From contig JAGPCY010000003.1 in assembly GCA_018057825.1 (NCBI GenBank), positions 192,916 to 256,915 of the forward strand: DNA of 64,000 nt, read 5' to 3'. Each line of letters opens with the position of its first letter. The stretch's first letter is position 1. This document shows positions 40,099 to 48,035 of this stretch, one piece after another. Below the pieces are notes generated by a model. It did not search any database, had not been told where the DNA came from, and worked only from the letters and a program-made list of their open reading frames with translations. This DNA is from Kofleriaceae bacterium (GTDB taxonomy: Bacteria > Myxococcota_A > Polyangia > Haliangiales > Haliangiaceae). The translations under genes and the position numbers were made by a program.

Positions 40099-42917
40099 TG
40101 GCCGGCCCGGCCGATACGCTGCGCACGCTGTGGTCGCGGGTCGCGCGCAAGGCCGGCGACACGGTCGACGAGCTGTTCCTCGACAGCTACCGCGAGCAGG
40201 TCGATCGAGCGCGGGAGCTGGCGATCGCCGGCGAGCTCGACGCCGCCGGCGACCTCCTGGCGGCGGTGCTCGGCGACAAGCCCGATCACGCGGGCGCGCT
40301 CCTGGTCTTGGGCGAGGTCGAGCTGGTGCGCGGTCGGGCCGAGGCCGCGGACGACGCCTTCGCGCGGGCGCTGCGCGAGCGGCCGGGCGACGCCCAGGCG
40401 TTGATCGGCCGCGGCCGAGCGCTGGTGGCCCGGGGCGACCTGACCCCTGCGGTCGAGCTGCTCGGGCGCGGCGTCGACGTCGCCGGCGGTGACCGCGGGC
40501 TCCTGGCCGCGGCGTATCTCGCGCTCGGCCAGGCCTGGCTCGGGCTGGGCGACGCCGACAAGGCGGCGCGCGATCTGCGCAAGGCGGTGGCCGAGGCGCC
40601 CGACGATCCGGTGGCGCGCGCGCTCCTGGGCGAGGTCCTGCTCGCCGATCCGCGGACGTCGGCCGACGAGGCCCGCGGCCACCTCGAGCGCGCGGCGGCC
40701 CACGATCCCGCGCCGGCCCGGGCCCTGCTCGCCCTCGGCGCTCTGGCGCTGGGCGAGCATCGGGCGGTCGACGCCCATGCGCTCTACGAGCGCGCGGCGG
40801 CGGCGGCGCTGGCGCTGGCCGGCGGCGAGGGCAAGCGGCTCGTGGTCGCGGCCCGCGTCGGACTCGGCGACGCCGCCTTGGCGCAGCGCGACTTCGCGGC
40901 CGCGCACCTGCGCTACCTCGAGGCCCTGGAGCTCGAGCCGCGGCGCGCCGAGCTGCACGCCCGGCTGGCAGCGCTGGCGGCGGCGCTGGGCGACAGCCAC
41001 GCCGCGGTCGTGGCCTACGAGCGGGCCCTCGCGCTGGGCGGCGACGATGCGGTCTTGGTCGACGCGGTCACCACCGCCCACGTCGCCGGCGAACGAGTGC
41101 GCGCGGTGCAGTGGGCCAACGATCTCCTGGTCCGCCGCCCCGACGCCGCGATCGCGCTGGCCGCCCGAGCCGAGGACCTGCGCCTGGCCGGTCAGCCGGC
41201 GGTGGCCCGCGCGCTCCTGACCGGCGCCGCCGATCACGTCGAGGCCCGCCTGGTGGCCAGCCGGTGCGCCCTCGATCTGGGCGAGCGCGCGGCGGCCGCC
41301 GACGAGGCCCGCGCGGCGCTGCTCCTGGCCCCGGCCTCGCCGCGGGCGCGAGCGGCCCTGGCGGCGGCCTACGCCGAGGCCGGCGCGGGTGACGACGACG
41401 ACCGCGCCCTCGATCGCCTCGGCGAGCGGCTGGTCGCGGCCCTGGCGCGCCGGGTCGAGCTGGCGCATCACGTCGGCGCGGTGGCGGTGGCGATCGCCGA
41501 GCTCGACACGCCGCTCCTGGTGACGGTGATGGGCGAGTTCTCGAGCGGCAAGAGCTCCTTCGTCAACGCCTTCATCGGCGCCGAGGTCGCGGCCACCGGC
41601 ATCACGCCGACCACCGCGACGATCAACGTCGTGAAGTACGCCCACGAGCGCGGCGGTCGGCTGGTCGGGCGCGATGGCGCCGCCCGCGAGCTGGGCTGGG
41701 ACGCGCTGCACGCAGCGCTGCGCGCCTTGACGCCGGCCGAGGCCGCGGCGATCGACCGGGTCGAGATCGGCCTGCCGCTGCCGTCGTTGACCAAGGTCAA
41801 CCTGATCGACACGCCGGGCCTGAACTCGATCTTGCCCGAGCACGAGGCCACGGCGCGCGGGTTCATCGGCCGCGCCGACGCCGTGGTCTGGGTGTTCACC
41901 GCCGGCCAGGGCGGCAAGGCCAGCGAGCGCAAGGCCCTCGACGCGATCCGGGCCGAGGGCAAGCGCGTGCTCGGCGTCCTCAACAAGCGCGATCAGCTCT
42001 CGGCTCACGACGTGCGCGAGGTGATCGAGTACGTCGGCGGCCAGCTCGGCGAGCGCGTCGAGCACATCGTGCCGTTCTCGGCCCGGGCGGCGCTGGCGTG
42101 GAAGCAGGCCGGCGGCGAGGACGACGGCGGCTGGGCGGCGCTGGCCGGCGCCCTCGAGGAGCGGTTCTTCGCGCAGGCGCGCGCGATCAAGCGCGGCGCG
42201 GTGGCGAGGCGGCTGGCCGCGATCGTCGCGGCGGCGCGGGCCACGGTCGGTGAGCGCGAGCGCGCGTTGGCCGAGCGGACCGCCGCGGCCCACGCCGCCC
42301 GCGAGCGGGTGGTCGCGGCCCAGGCCGGCTGGGACGAGGCCGTGGTGGCCCGCGAGCGACGGACCCTGGCGGCCGCGGTCGGCGAGCTGTACCGCCGGGC
42401 CGCGCACGAGGTGATCGAGCTGGTCCGCCCGCGCCAGCTCCCGTTCGGCAGTCACAGCGCGGCGGTCGCGGATCGCGACTACCTGATCGCGCTCCTGGCC
42501 GACGGCTACGAGGCGATGCTGCGCGCGGCGGCCGATCGCGTCGCCGGCGACGTCCACGCGGTGGTGACCGATCCGTCCGACGCCGCGGCCGCGATCGCCG
42601 CGACCACCGCGCCGCTGGCCTACGCCCGGGCCTACGTCGCCGGCTTCCTCGCCGGCGGCGCGGTCGATCACTTCTTCCGCGCCGACCTGCCCAAGCTCGC
42701 GCTCGAGCCGGACACGGTCTATCACGCGCTGTTTCGCGCGGCGCCCGATCTCGAGGCGGTGGTCGCCGATCCGCTGGCCCGCGCCGGCAGGTCCGCGCTG
42801 GGCGCCGCCGCCGCGGCCCTCGATCGCGCGGCGCTGCGGATCGAGGTCGAGGCCTACGAGCTCGCGGTCTCGGTCGATCAGGTCCTCGAGGCGGTGGCCG
42901 CCCGGTTGGTGCCGTGA
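40098..42917 (+). CDS. TPR-dynamin-like GTPase fusion
   Basis: A 939-residue protein. Residues about 35-440 are some ten TPR-type helical repeats (for example ALLVLGEVELVRGRAEAADDAFARAL). Then comes a dynamin-type GTPase with G1 GEFSSGKSS (about 478), TGITPTTA, G3 DTPGLN (about 570) and G4 NKRD (about 629). The C-terminal 250 residues are helical, with a weak hydrophobic stretch (YARAYVAGFLAGG). The TPR part suggests recruitment of a partner, probably the preceding GTPase or the M48-like protein. The ATG at 40098 overlaps the upstream stop, and its own stop overlaps the rnhB GTG. Confidence 0.92.
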   Translation: MAGPADTLRTLWSRVARKAGDTVDELFLDSYREQVDRARELAIAGELDAAGDLLAAVLGDKPDHAGALLVLGEVELVRGRAEAADDAFARALRERPGDAQALIGRGRALVARGDLTPAVELLGRGVDVAGGDRGLLAAAYLALGQAWLGLGDADKAARDLRKAVAEAPDDPVARALLGEVLLADPRTSADEARGHLERAAAHDPAPARALLALGALALGEHRAVDAHALYERAAAAALALAGGEGKRLVVAARVGLGDAALAQRDFAAAHLRYLEALELEPRRAELHARLAALAAALGDSHAAVVAYERALALGGDDAVLVDAVTTAHVAGERVRAVQWANDLLVRRPDAAIALAARAEDLRLAGQPAVARALLTGAADHVEARLVASRCALDLGERAAAADEARAALLLAPASPRARAALAAAYAEAGAGDDDDRALDRLGERLVAALARRVELAHHVGAVAVAIAELDTPLLVTVMGEFSSGKSSFVNAFIGAEVAATGITPTTATINVVKYAHERGGRLVGRDGAARELGWDALHAALRALTPAEAAAIDRVEIGLPLPSLTKVNLIDTPGLNSILPEHEATARGFIGRADAVVWVFTAGQGGKASERKALDAIRAEGKRVLGVLNKRDQLSAHDVREVIEYVGGQLGERVEHIVPFSARAALAWKQAGGEDDGGWAALAGALEERFFAQARAIKRGAVARRLAAIVAAARATVGERERALAERTAAAHAARERVVAAQAGWDEAVVARERRTLAAAVGELYRRAAHEVIELVRPRQLPFGSHSAAVADRDYLIALLADGYEAMLRAAADRVAGDVHAVVTDPSDAAAAIAATTAPLAYARAYVAGFLAGGAVDHFFRADLPKLALEPDTVYHALFRAAPDLEAVVADPLARAGRSALGAAAAALDRAALRIEVEAYELAVSVDQVLEAVAARLVP

Positions 42918-43636
42918 CCGACGGCCAGCTCGGGCTGCCTGGGGTCGGGCCGACCTGGCGCGGCGCGCTGACCCTCGGGATCGACGAGGCCGGACGAGGC
43001 CCGGTGCTCGGGCCGATGGTCCTGGCCGCGGTCGCCCTCGACGCCGGCGCGGCCCGGGCCCTGACCCGGGCTGGCGTGTGCGACTCGAAGCAGCTCGGCG
43101 CCGGCGCCGCCGCGATCGCGCGCCGAGCCGAGCTCGCGGCGCTGGTGCGGGCGCGCGCGCCCCACGTCGCGGTGGCGGTGGTCGAGGCCGACGAGATCGA
43201 CGTCCGGGTCGAGCGCGGCGAGCTCAACCTGCTGGAGCGCGAGCGCGCGTGCGTGCTGATCGGCGGCGCGCCGCCGTGCGCCCGCATCATCGCCGACGGC
43301 GCGACCCTGTTCGCGCCGCTGCGGGCGCAGTACCCGACGCTCAAGGCCTACGACCGCGGCGAGGCGCGCCACGCCGCCGTGGCGGCGGCGTCGATCGTCG
43401 CCAAGGATGAGCGCGACCGGCGGTTCGCGGCGATCGCCGCGCGCTATCACGGCGAGTTCGGCGAGCTGGGCGGCGGCGGCTACTGGAATGGGCCGACGCG
43501 CGCGTTCCTCGACGCCTACCGGGCGCGGCACGGCGACCTGCCGCCGGAGGCGCGCCGGACCTGGACCCGCGGCTACTTCGAGGGCGCGGCCAAGCAGGGC
43601 GCGACGTCGCGGTCGCGCTCGAAGGCGACCCGGTAG
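42914..43636 (+). CDS. rnhB: Ribonuclease HII
   Basis: Removes ribonucleotides from DNA-RNA hybrids. The 240-residue protein has GIDEAGRGPVLGPMV (Asp24, Glu25), CDSKQL, RIIADGA (Asp128) and AAASIVAKDERDR, the complete RNase HII active site. The last 20-odd residues are a basic extension (RSRSKATR). The GTG start overlaps the stop of the TPR-dynamin gene, making it the last gene of that operon. Its 3' end overlaps the convergent anti-sigma-like gene by 64 bases. Confidence 0.95.
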   Translation: MTDGQLGLPGVGPTWRGALTLGIDEAGRGPVLGPMVLAAVALDAGAARALTRAGVCDSKQLGAGAAAIARRAELAALVRARAPHVAVAVVEADEIDVRVERGELNLLERERACVLIGGAPPCARIIADGATLFAPLRAQYPTLKAYDRGEARHAAVAAASIVAKDERDRRFAAIAARYHGEFGELGGGGYWNGPTRAFLDAYRARHGDLPPEARRTWTRGYFEGAAKQGATSRSRSKATR

Positions 43637-44547
43637 AACGCCGGGTCGAGGGCGGCGGCCTTCTTGGCCACGGCCTTCACCGTGGCGCAGTCGCCGCGGC
43701 GCGCCGCGGTCTGCGCCTCGCGAAGGAGCTGCTCGCGCAGCTCGACGGAGCCGGTGGCCTTGACCGGCGCCTCGCCGGCCTCTGGGAGGCGGGTGGCGGG
43801 CGCGCTCGCAGCCTGGCGATCTTCGACCGGCGCGTCGGGATCGCGCGGCGGCGGCGGCGGCGGCGGCGGCAGCGCGTCATTCTCGTCGGCGACGACCACC
43901 TCGGAGGTCCCGGCGAAGCCCGCGCCGCGGCCAGGCCCCCCGGCGGCCGGCGCGTCCCCGGCGGTGACGCGGGCCTTGGTGCCGGCGCCGCCGACCGGCT
44001 TGGGCGGGCGCCGCGGACCGACCGCGGTCGGCTCGACGGGTGACGCCGTCAGCTCCCGCTCGGTGGCCACAGCCTCGGTCGCGGGCGCCGCCGCCTCGTC
44101 GACCGGCGTGGCCGCACCGTCGCGCGCGACCGCGTCGTCGGGTCCGCGCGGAGGTACCGGCGCGTGCCGTGCGGGGCCGGCCGACGGCGGGCGCACCGAC
44201 GGCTGGGCCACCTGGACCCGGCCGCGCTCATACATCACGCCAGCGGCGACGCCGACCGCGAGCAAGGCCATGCCCGCGGCCAGGGCGGGGTGCAGCACCA
44301 CCGGCCGCAGCCAGTCGCCGGCGCGGCGCCACCACGGTCGCCGCGGCGCCGGGGCGTGACGCCGGGCGGCGGCGAGGAGCAGCGCGTCGAGGTGCGCCGG
44401 CGGCTCCTCGTCGAAGCCCGAGGCTCGGGCCGCGCCGATCAGGTCGCGCACCGAGCTCAGGCCGGGCGGCGGCTCGAGGTCGACGTCGCCCTCGCGGTAC
44501 AGCGCCGCCAGCTCGGCGTCGTCGGTCGGCTCGCGATCGGTCATCAC
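43573..44547 (-). CDS. Probable membrane-bound anti-sigma factor
   Basis: A 324-residue protein 4 bases downstream of an ECF sigma gene. Residues 1-75 are a short acidic/helical cytoplasmic part. WWRRAGDWLRPVVLHPALAA leads into one membrane span (about 88-106, AAGMALLAVGVAAGVMY), followed by a long Pro/Ala-rich periplasmic region with a Pro run. A C-terminal helical part ends RGDCATVKAVAKKAAALDP with a Cys pair. No zinc-binding HxxxCxxC anti-sigma motif is seen, so the role rests on position and topology. Confidence 0.65.
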   Translation of the reverse strand: MMTDREPTDDAELAALYREGDVDLEPPPGLSSVRDLIGAARASGFDEEPPAHLDALLLAAARRHAPAPRRPWWRRAGDWLRPVVLHPALAAGMALLAVGVAAGVMYERGRVQVAQPSVRPPSAGPARHAPVPPRGPDDAVARDGAATPVDEAAAPATEAVATERELTASPVEPTAVGPRRPPKPVGGAGTKARVTAGDAPAAGGPGRGAGFAGTSEVVVADENDALPPPPPPPPRDPDAPVEDRQAASAPATRLPEAGEAPVKATGSVELREQLLREAQTAARRGDCATVKAVAKKAAALDPAFYRVAFERDRDVAPCLAAPSK

Positions 44548-44551
44548 GTCC

Positions 44552-45154
44552 TCACGGCGCCGCCTTGGCCAGGTCCTTGTACTCGTCGAGCTCGAGGCGC
44601 AGCTTCTCGAGGGCGTAGCGCATCCGGCTCTTGACGGTGTTCTCGGGGACCCCGACCACGTCGGCGATCTGCTTGAACGGCATGTCGAGGAACTCGCGCA
44701 TCAAGAACACCTCGCGCTGCTCGTCGCCCAGGGACGCGATCGCGCGTTGCAGCCGCGCGTGCAGCTCTTTGTTGGCGGTCTTGCGGTCGGAGCCCATCTC
44801 GTTGCCTGCGACGACGTCGAGCAGGGTCCCGCTGTCCTCGTCGGCGGCCATCGGCGCGTCGAGCGAGGCGTGCTTGCGGTGCTTGCGTCGCCTGGTCTGG
44901 TCAACGCACAGGTTCCTCGCAATGGTGTAAAGCCACGTCGTAAACTTGGCCTGCCGTTTGTAGGCCTCGGCGCCCTTGATGACGCGCATGAAGGTCTCTT
45001 GCAGCAGATCCTCGGCGGTCTCCTTGTCGCCGACGTAGCGCAAGATGAAGTTGTAGACCGGCTTGCGGTGGCGGCTGAGCAGGATCTCGAACGCCCGCAC
45101 CTCGCCACCCTGGTAGCGCACCATCAAGTCTTCGTCGGGCTCGGCCGTCAGCAT
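44552..45154 (-). CDS. ECF-type RNA polymerase sigma factor
   Basis: A 200-residue sigma-70 of the extracytoplasmic-function group. Region 2 spans about 10-85 (EILLSRHRKPVYNFILRYVG, DLLQETFMRVIKG and TTWLYTIARNLCVDQTRRRK). Region 4 spans about 130-185 (REVFLMREFLDMPFKQIADVVGV and ENTVKSRMRYALEKLRLEL). The downstream gene probably encodes its anti-sigma partner. The regulon is unknown. A 126-bp gap separates it from mutM upstream. Confidence 0.93.
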   Translation of the reverse strand: MLTAEPDEDLMVRYQGGEVRAFEILLSRHRKPVYNFILRYVGDKETAEDLLQETFMRVIKGAEAYKRQAKFTTWLYTIARNLCVDQTRRRKHRKHASLDAPMAADEDSGTLLDVVAGNEMGSDRKTANKELHARLQRAIASLGDEQREVFLMREFLDMPFKQIADVVGVPENTVKSRMRYALEKLRLELDEYKDLAKAAP

Positions 45155-45280
45155 GGTGCGGATCGAAGGCGCAACCGGAACGCGGGGTTGGCTCGGGGCG
45201 ACAGTACCCCAGGGGTTCCCGGTGGGGCAAACCGACGGGCCAACGGCGGCGCGCCGTGCGACTTACGCGAGAATAGACTC

Positions 45281-46117
45281 CTAGCGCCGCTGACACGTTG
45301 GACAGAAATAGGTCGCCCGTCCGCTGTGGACCGCGCGACGGATCGCCACGCCACAGCGCGGGCACGGCTGCCCGGCCCGCCCGTAGACCAGGAGATACTC
45401 GCCGTTCTCGCCCGGCGTGCCGTCGGCGCCGAGGAAGTCGCGCAGCGTGGTCCCGCCGTTCTCGATCGCGAACTCGAGGACGTCGTGGACCGCGATCGTC
45501 AGGGCGCGGGCGCCGTCGACGCCGAGGCGGTTGGCCGGCCGGGTCGGGGCGATGGCCGCCAGCCACAGCGCCTCGGAGGCGTAGATGTTCCCGACCCCGG
45601 CCAGGACCGACTGATCGAGCAGCAGGGCCTTGGCCGCGGTGCGGCGCCCGGCCGCGGCGCGGGCCAGGTGCTCGGCGGTCAGCTCCTCGGCGATCGGATC
45701 AGGGCCCAGGTCGGCCAGGCTCGGGTGGGCGCGTTCGCGGCCGCGCTCGACGACGTCGACCAGGCCGAAGCGCCGGGGATCGACGAACCGCAGATCGCGG
45801 CCGTCGGCCAGCTCGAAGACGACGTGGGTGTGGGGCGCCCACGGCTCGGCGCGCCGCGCGGTGAGCAGGTTGCCGCTCATCCCCAGGTGGACCAGGACGG
45901 CGTGGCGACCGTCGGTGTCGATCAAGAGGTACTTGCCGAGGCGGCGCAGATCGGTGATGCGGCGACCGCGGGTGGCGCGGCGGAGCGCGTCGATCGGCTG
46001 GGGCCGGGCCAGGCGCAGCGGCGCGCCGCTCGAGCGCACCCGGGCGATCGCGACGCCGCGCAGGCGCCGGCGCAACAGGCCACGGCGGACCGACTCGACC
46101 TCGGGCAACTCAGGCAT
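45281..46117 (-). CDS. mutM: Formamidopyrimidine-DNA glycosylase
   Basis: Base-excision repair enzyme removing 8-oxoguanine and cutting the AP site. The 278 residues have the catalytic N-terminal PELPEVESVRRGL (Pro2 and Glu3), RRLGKYLLI (Lys near 62), LVHLGMSGNL, VGNIYASEALW and the C-terminal zinc finger CPRC...CPTCQ. It lies 9 bases downstream of rsmA in a leftward repair and translation-maintenance operon. Confidence 0.97.
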   Translation of the reverse strand: MPELPEVESVRRGLLRRRLRGVAIARVRSSGAPLRLARPQPIDALRRATRGRRITDLRRLGKYLLIDTDGRHAVLVHLGMSGNLLTARRAEPWAPHTHVVFELADGRDLRFVDPRRFGLVDVVERGRERAHPSLADLGPDPIAEELTAEHLARAAAGRRTAAKALLLDQSVLAGVGNIYASEALWLAAIAPTRPANRLGVDGARALTIAVHDVLEFAIENGGTTLRDFLGADGTPGENGEYLLVYGRAGQPCPRCGVAIRRAVHSGRATYFCPTCQRR

Positions 46118-46126
46118 CGCGCGACC

Positions 46127-47023
46127 TCACGCGTGATCCTCGACGATGATCCCGGTCTGGGCGACGGCCGGCAGCGCGCGCGCCAGGGCGGCGAACTCGA
46201 CCAGGGTCAGGGTCTCGCCTCGGCGGACGCCGTCGATCGCGGTGGCCGCGAGGGCCGCGTCGACCGCGGCCTCGTCGTAGACCGCGCGCAGCGCGTTGCG
46301 CAGGGTCTTGCGGCGCTGGCCGAAGGCGGCGTGGACCACCGCGCGGTGGTGTTCCTCGTCGGGCAGCGCGAGGGCGGGCGCGGCGGTGAAGTCGAGGCGG
46401 ACCACCGCGGAGTCGACCTTGGGCGCCGGGGTGAAGGCGCCCGCCGGCGCGGTCACGACCGCACGACAGGCGGCGTAGGACTGCACCATCACCGACATCG
46501 CGCCGTAGGTCTTGCCGCCGGGCGACGCGACCATGCGATCGGCCATCTCCTTCTGCACCATGAACACCGCGCGCGCGACCGAGCCGCGCGCCGCGATCGT
46601 GCGGAAGATCAGCGGCGCGGCGACGTGGTACGGCAGGTTGCCGCACACGACGATCGGCTCGCCGCGCCAGCGCGCGCACGCGGCGAGGTCGTAGCGCAGG
46701 GCGTCGCCGGGCTCGACCACGATGTTGTCGAGGTGACCGAGCTCGGCCTGCAGGACGGCCACCATGTCGGGGTCGCGCTCGAGGGCGATCACCTTGCCCT
46801 CGGGGACCCGCTCGGCCAGGCGCGCGGTCAAGGTGCCGAGGCCGGCGCCGATCTCGACCACCCAGTCGTCGTCGGTGCGGACGGTGGCGTCGACGATCGC
46901 GCGGAACACCCGCTCGGAGGTCAGGAAGTTCTGGCCGAAGTGCTTCTTGGCCCGAAGCCCGTGGCGCTCGAGGAGCGTGCGGGCATCGGGGAAGGCCGGG
47001 CCGGGGCGTTCAGGTGGGCCCAT
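46127..47023 (-). CDS. rsmA: 16S rRNA dimethyladenosine transferase
   Basis: Dimethylates the two adjacent adenines in the 3' terminal hairpin of 16S rRNA, a late small-subunit maturation step. The 298-residue protein has KKHFGQNFLTSE, EIGAGLGTLTARL (SAM motif I), ALERDPDM, GDALRYDL, NLPYHVAAPL (catalytic motif IV) and FTPAPKVDSAVVRL. The start at 47023 overlaps the tsaD end by 14 bases. Confidence 0.97.
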   Translation of the reverse strand: MGPPERPGPAFPDARTLLERHGLRAKKHFGQNFLTSERVFRAIVDATVRTDDDWVVEIGAGLGTLTARLAERVPEGKVIALERDPDMVAVLQAELGHLDNIVVEPGDALRYDLAACARWRGEPIVVCGNLPYHVAAPLIFRTIAARGSVARAVFMVQKEMADRMVASPGGKTYGAMSVMVQSYAACRAVVTAPAGAFTPAPKVDSAVVRLDFTAAPALALPDEEHHRAVVHAAFGQRRKTLRNALRAVYDEAAVDAALAATAIDGVRRGETLTLVEFAALARALPAVAQTGIIVEDHA

Positions 47024-48035
47024 GATCAGCGCGCCGCGGCAGCGGCAGGTTGGCGGTGGCGCCCAGGGTGAGCGGAGCCCGCTCGCCGCGGACCAGGCGG
47101 TAGTAGCCGGCCGCCGCGATCATCGCGGCGTTGTCGGTGCAGCGGTGGGGCGGCGGCACGTAGAGCTGGAGGTCATCCTCGGCGCAGGCGGCGGCCAGGG
47201 CCGCGCGCAGCCCGCGGTTGGCGGCGACGCCGCCGCACACCTGGACGTGGGCCAGCCCCTCGCGGCGCGCGAGCCGGCGGGTCTTGCGGACCAGCACCTC
47301 GACGATCGCCGCCTGGTAGCTGGCGCACAGGTCGGCGAGCGCCTGGCCCTCGGGGACGCCGTGGGCGCGCACGTGGTGGAGCAGCGCCGTCTTGAGGCCG
47401 CTGAACGAGAAGTCGTCGTTGGCGCGGGCGGTCATCGCGCGCGGCATCGCGACCGCGCGCGGATCACCGCTGGCGGCCAGGCGATCGATCGCGGCGCCGC
47501 CGGGGTAGCCGAGGCCGAGGAGCTTGGCGCCCTTGTCGAAGGCCTCGCCGGCGGCGTCGTCGCGAGTCCGGCCCAGCTCGACGACCGCGCCGTGATCATC
47601 GACGCGCACCAGCGAGGTGTGGCCGCCGGAGACGATGAGCGCCAGGTGCGGCAACGGCGGCGGGGCGGGCTCGAGGTAGATCGCCGACAGATGACCTTCG
47701 AGGTGGTGGACGCCGACCAGCGGCAGGCCGCGGGCCAACGCGATGGCCTTGGCGGTCTGGACCGCGACCAGGAGCGCGCCGACCAGGCCGGGGCCGTGGG
47801 TCACCGCGATCGCGTCGATGTCGTCGAGGCTGAGGCCGGCCTGGACCAGGGCCGCGTCGACGACCGGCACGACGTTCACGACGTGGGCGCGCGAGGCCAG
47901 CTCCGGCACCACGCCGCCGTACGGGCGGTGGACGTCGTGCTGCGACGCGACCACATCGGACAGGGCGCGGCGGCCGTCCTCGACCACGGCGGCGGCGGTC
48001 TCATCGCAGGAGCTCTCGAGGCCGAGGACCCGCAT
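47010..48035 (-). CDS. tsaD: tRNA N6-adenosine threonylcarbamoyltransferase
   Basis: Transfers threonylcarbamoyl to A37 of ANN-decoding tRNAs. The 341-residue protein has GLESSCDETAAAVV, VTHGPGLVGALLVA, HHLEGHLSA (metal-binding His pair near 112-116), LIVSGGHTSL (ATP site), FDKGAKLLGLGYPGG, SFSGLKTAL, VCGGVAANRGLR and CTDNAAMIA, so it is complete. The ATG at 48035 shares a base with the stop of the upstream response-regulator gene. That fixes the start and couples the two. Confidence 0.97.
   Translation of the reverse strand: MRVLGLESSCDETAAAVVEDGRRALSDVVASQHDVHRPYGGVVPELASRAHVVNVVPVVDAALVQAGLSLDDIDAIAVTHGPGLVGALLVAVQTAKAIALARGLPLVGVHHLEGHLSAIYLEPAPPPLPHLALIVSGGHTSLVRVDDHGAVVELGRTRDDAAGEAFDKGAKLLGLGYPGGAAIDRLAASGDPRAVAMPRAMTARANDDFSFSGLKTALLHHVRAHGVPEGQALADLCASYQAAIVEVLVRKTRRLARREGLAHVQVCGGVAANRGLRAALAAACAEDDLQLYVPPPHRCTDNAAMIAAAGYYRLVRGERAPLTLGATANLPLPRRADHGPT

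Noticed and set aside
39900-42725. 941-codon leftward frame antisense to the dynamin genes
   Set aside because: Low-complexity Arg/Val/Asp-rich translation, no motif; the rightward GTPases are unmistakable.
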